A DNA stretch of 6,511 nt from DASUFF01 sp036274695 (GTDB lineage: Bacteria; UBA10199; JACPAL01; GCA-016699445): contig DASUFF010000073.1 of NCBI GenBank assembly GCA_036274695.1, positions 1-6,511 of the forward strand. Direction: 5' to 3'. The notes beneath the pieces were generated by a model. That model searched no databases. It saw only the letters and a list, made by a program, of their open reading frames with translations, and was not told the DNA's origin. This document shows, in pieces, positions 5,873 through 6,511 of this stretch (position 1 is the stretch's first letter; each line of letters starts with the position of its first letter). Position numbers and translations under genes: made by a program.

Positions 5873-6295
5873 CTAGTTCCCCGTTTCCAACGCCTCTAAT
5901 TCTTCCAGGTGCTCCTGCTCGTCCCGAAGGATCTCCTGCAGGGTGACGAAGAGGATGGCGTTCGACGGCGGGACGGCGCCTAAGATCTCGGTGTATCCGA
6001 GGATGGCCTCCTTTTCCTCCTCGATGTTGATCTTGAGGATCTGTTGCAGGCTCGTCGCCGGCTTGAGGTCCTCCGAGCGCACGCTCATCGTCGGCGTTCC
6101 GCCCAACGCCAAGATGCGGTCCCGAAGCTTCTCCGCGTGCAGCACCTCGTCCCCGGAAATCTCCTTGAGGCGCGCCTTGACCGCGTCCGAATACGGTCCG
6201 GTCACGACGGCCGCGTGAGTCGCGTAGCGGATGGCGCAGGCGTGCTCCTGAGAGAGCATCCGGTTCAGCGATTCGATCAGTTTTTCATTGCTCAT
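5873..6295 (-). CDS. bfr: Bacterioferritin-like diiron protein lacking the heme Met and helix E
   Basis: This 140-residue cytosolic protein has the four-helix ferritin fold. All diiron ligands of bacterioferritin have counterparts: E17 in LSQEHACAIRY (with Y24), E50 and H53 in GDEVLHAEKL, E94 in the third helix, and E126 and H129 in EILRDEQEH. The catalytic ferroxidase centre is therefore intact, and iron oxidation and storage, with protection from iron-driven oxidative stress, is the expected role. Two features of E. coli Bfr are absent: Val51 replaces the heme-ligand Met that follows the bridging Glu, and the chain ends about 11 residues after His129, so the short fifth helix is missing. 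Heme binding is therefore not expected. AAGGGGGG (6299-6306) lies three bases before the ATG. The palindrome and -10-like element upstream suggest regulation. It is divergent from the thiolase gene. Confidence 0.92.
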   Translation of the reverse strand: MSNEKLIESLNRMLSQEHACAIRYATHAAVVTGPYSDAVKARLKEISGDEVLHAEKLRDRILALGGTPTMSVRSEDLKPATSLQQILKINIEEEKEAILGYTEILGAVPPSNAILFVTLQEILRDEQEHLEELEALETGN

Positions 6296-6316
6296 GGTCC
6301 CCCCTTGTTCGAAGCC

Positions 6317-6335
6317 GTCTTCCGATTTGGAAGAC
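6317..6335. promoter_or_regulatory. 7-5-7 palindrome upstream of the bacterioferritin-like gene, candidate operator
   Basis: GTCTTCCGATTTGGAAGAC is a perfect inverted repeat with a five-base centre. It lies 21 bases before the bacterioferritin-like start and just downstream of a minus-strand CATAAT (6339-6344), so it would overlap the transcription start near 6332. That is a classic repressor position. It could instead fold as a 5' leader hairpin in the mRNA. It does not look like a Fur box. The binding protein is unknown. Confidence 0.45.
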
Positions 6336-6338
6336 CCG

Positions 6339-6344
6339 ATTATG
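6339..6344 (-). promoter_or_regulatory. Candidate -10 element of the bacterioferritin-like gene
   Basis: CATAAT on the minus strand matches the sigma-70 TATAAT consensus at five of six positions. It stands out in GC-rich DNA 43 bases before the start codon. No good -35 is visible at 16-18 bases (a TTGCTG lies 21 bases away), so an activator or another sigma factor may be involved. Confidence 0.35.
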
Positions 6345-6349
6345 CGCCC

Positions 6350-6379
6350 TTGCTCGATCCACCTCCAGCAAATTACAAT
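6350..6379 (+). promoter_or_regulatory. Candidate promoter of the thiolase gene, near-leaderless
   Basis: TTGCTC (6350-6355) and TACAAT (6374-6379) are separated by 18 bases. TACAAT differs from the -10 consensus by one base. Initiation about seven bases downstream would fall near 6386, only two bases before the ATG, and no Shine-Dalgarno is seen before that ATG. This would give a leaderless or very short-leader mRNA. Confidence 0.35.
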
Positions 6380-6387
6380 CCCGCTGC

Positions 6388-6511
6388 ATGAACCGCCCCA
6401 TTTGGTTCGCGGCCGGCCTGCGCACGCCCTTTACGCGCGTGGACGGCGGTCTGGCGGGTCGCGACGCCATCACCCTCGGCGTTCCCGTTCTGGAGGCCAT
6501 GGCCGCCCTCG
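6388..6511 (+). CDS. Thiolase (acetyl-CoA acyltransferase family), N-terminal fragment
   Basis: Only the first 41 codons lie in the window. The start MNRPIWFAAGLRTPFTRVDGGL matches the conserved thiolase N-terminus, where a first beta strand is followed by G-x-R-T-P-F/I and a glycine-rich turn. The downstream AITLGVPVLEAMAAL fits the first helix of the fold. Thiolases join or cleave acyl-CoA units (beta-oxidation, or acetoacetyl-CoA formation). The GLRTPF form is common in FadI-type enzymes, but the active-site Cys and His lie outside the window, so the subtype cannot be decided. The gene is divergent from the bacterioferritin-like gene, with a 92-base shared upstream region, and has no visible ribosome binding site. 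Confidence 0.8.
   Translation, partial: MNRPIWFAAGLRTPFTRVDGGLAGRDAITLGVPVLEAMAAL

Noticed and set aside
1..6511. Possible defence island, mobile element or biosynthetic cluster
   Set aside because: No nuclease, helicase, transposase, integrase, toxin, CRISPR repeat or large synthase is present; the genes are ordinary enzymes and envelope proteins.

Overview
The window is GC-rich (with a few short AT-rich gaps), densely packed and apparently chromosomal. It looks like a Gram-negative-type bacterium: secreted proteins with Sec signals, a SlyD-type chaperone and a bacterioferritin-like protein. I cannot place it in a phylum. Long open frames on the antisense strand are common and reflect GC-rich codon use, not genes. 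No RNA genes, insertion sequences, CRISPR arrays or attachment sites are visible. No stretch longer than about 90 bases lacks a gene.

Layout. (A) 1-1493, minus strand: a secreted protein with two PPC-like beta-sandwich domains, followed 8 bases later by a membrane-anchored TolB/PD40-type beta-propeller protein that runs off the left edge. (B) 1566-2953, plus strand: a zinc-free quinone oxidoreductase of the MDR superfamily, then a small secreted single-domain beta/gamma-crystallin protein. (C) 2967-6295, minus strand, read right to left: bacterioferritin-like protein, SlyD-like FKBP peptidyl-prolyl isomerase, a flavodoxin-fold FMN protein with a cysteine cluster, and an exported HExxH protein. 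Gaps are 51-68 bases, so they may be partly co-transcribed or have separate promoters. (D) 6388-6511, plus strand: the first 41 codons of a thiolase, divergent from the bacterioferritin-like gene.

Functional themes. Iron storage, a histidine-tailed metallochaperone/PPIase and a flavin protein sit together and suggest metal and redox homeostasis, but shared regulation is inference. The exported proteins (PPC-like, propeller, crystallin, HExxH protein) belong to the cell envelope or periplasm. The most distinctive items are the minimal beta/gamma-crystallin with one calcium signature per Greek key, the Cys cluster at the mature N-terminus of the PPC-like protein, the bacterioferritin-like protein lacking the heme methionine and fifth helix, and a divergent promoter region with a perfect 7-5-7 palindrome. 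I do not see a clear new multi-gene system; most of the window is ordinary.
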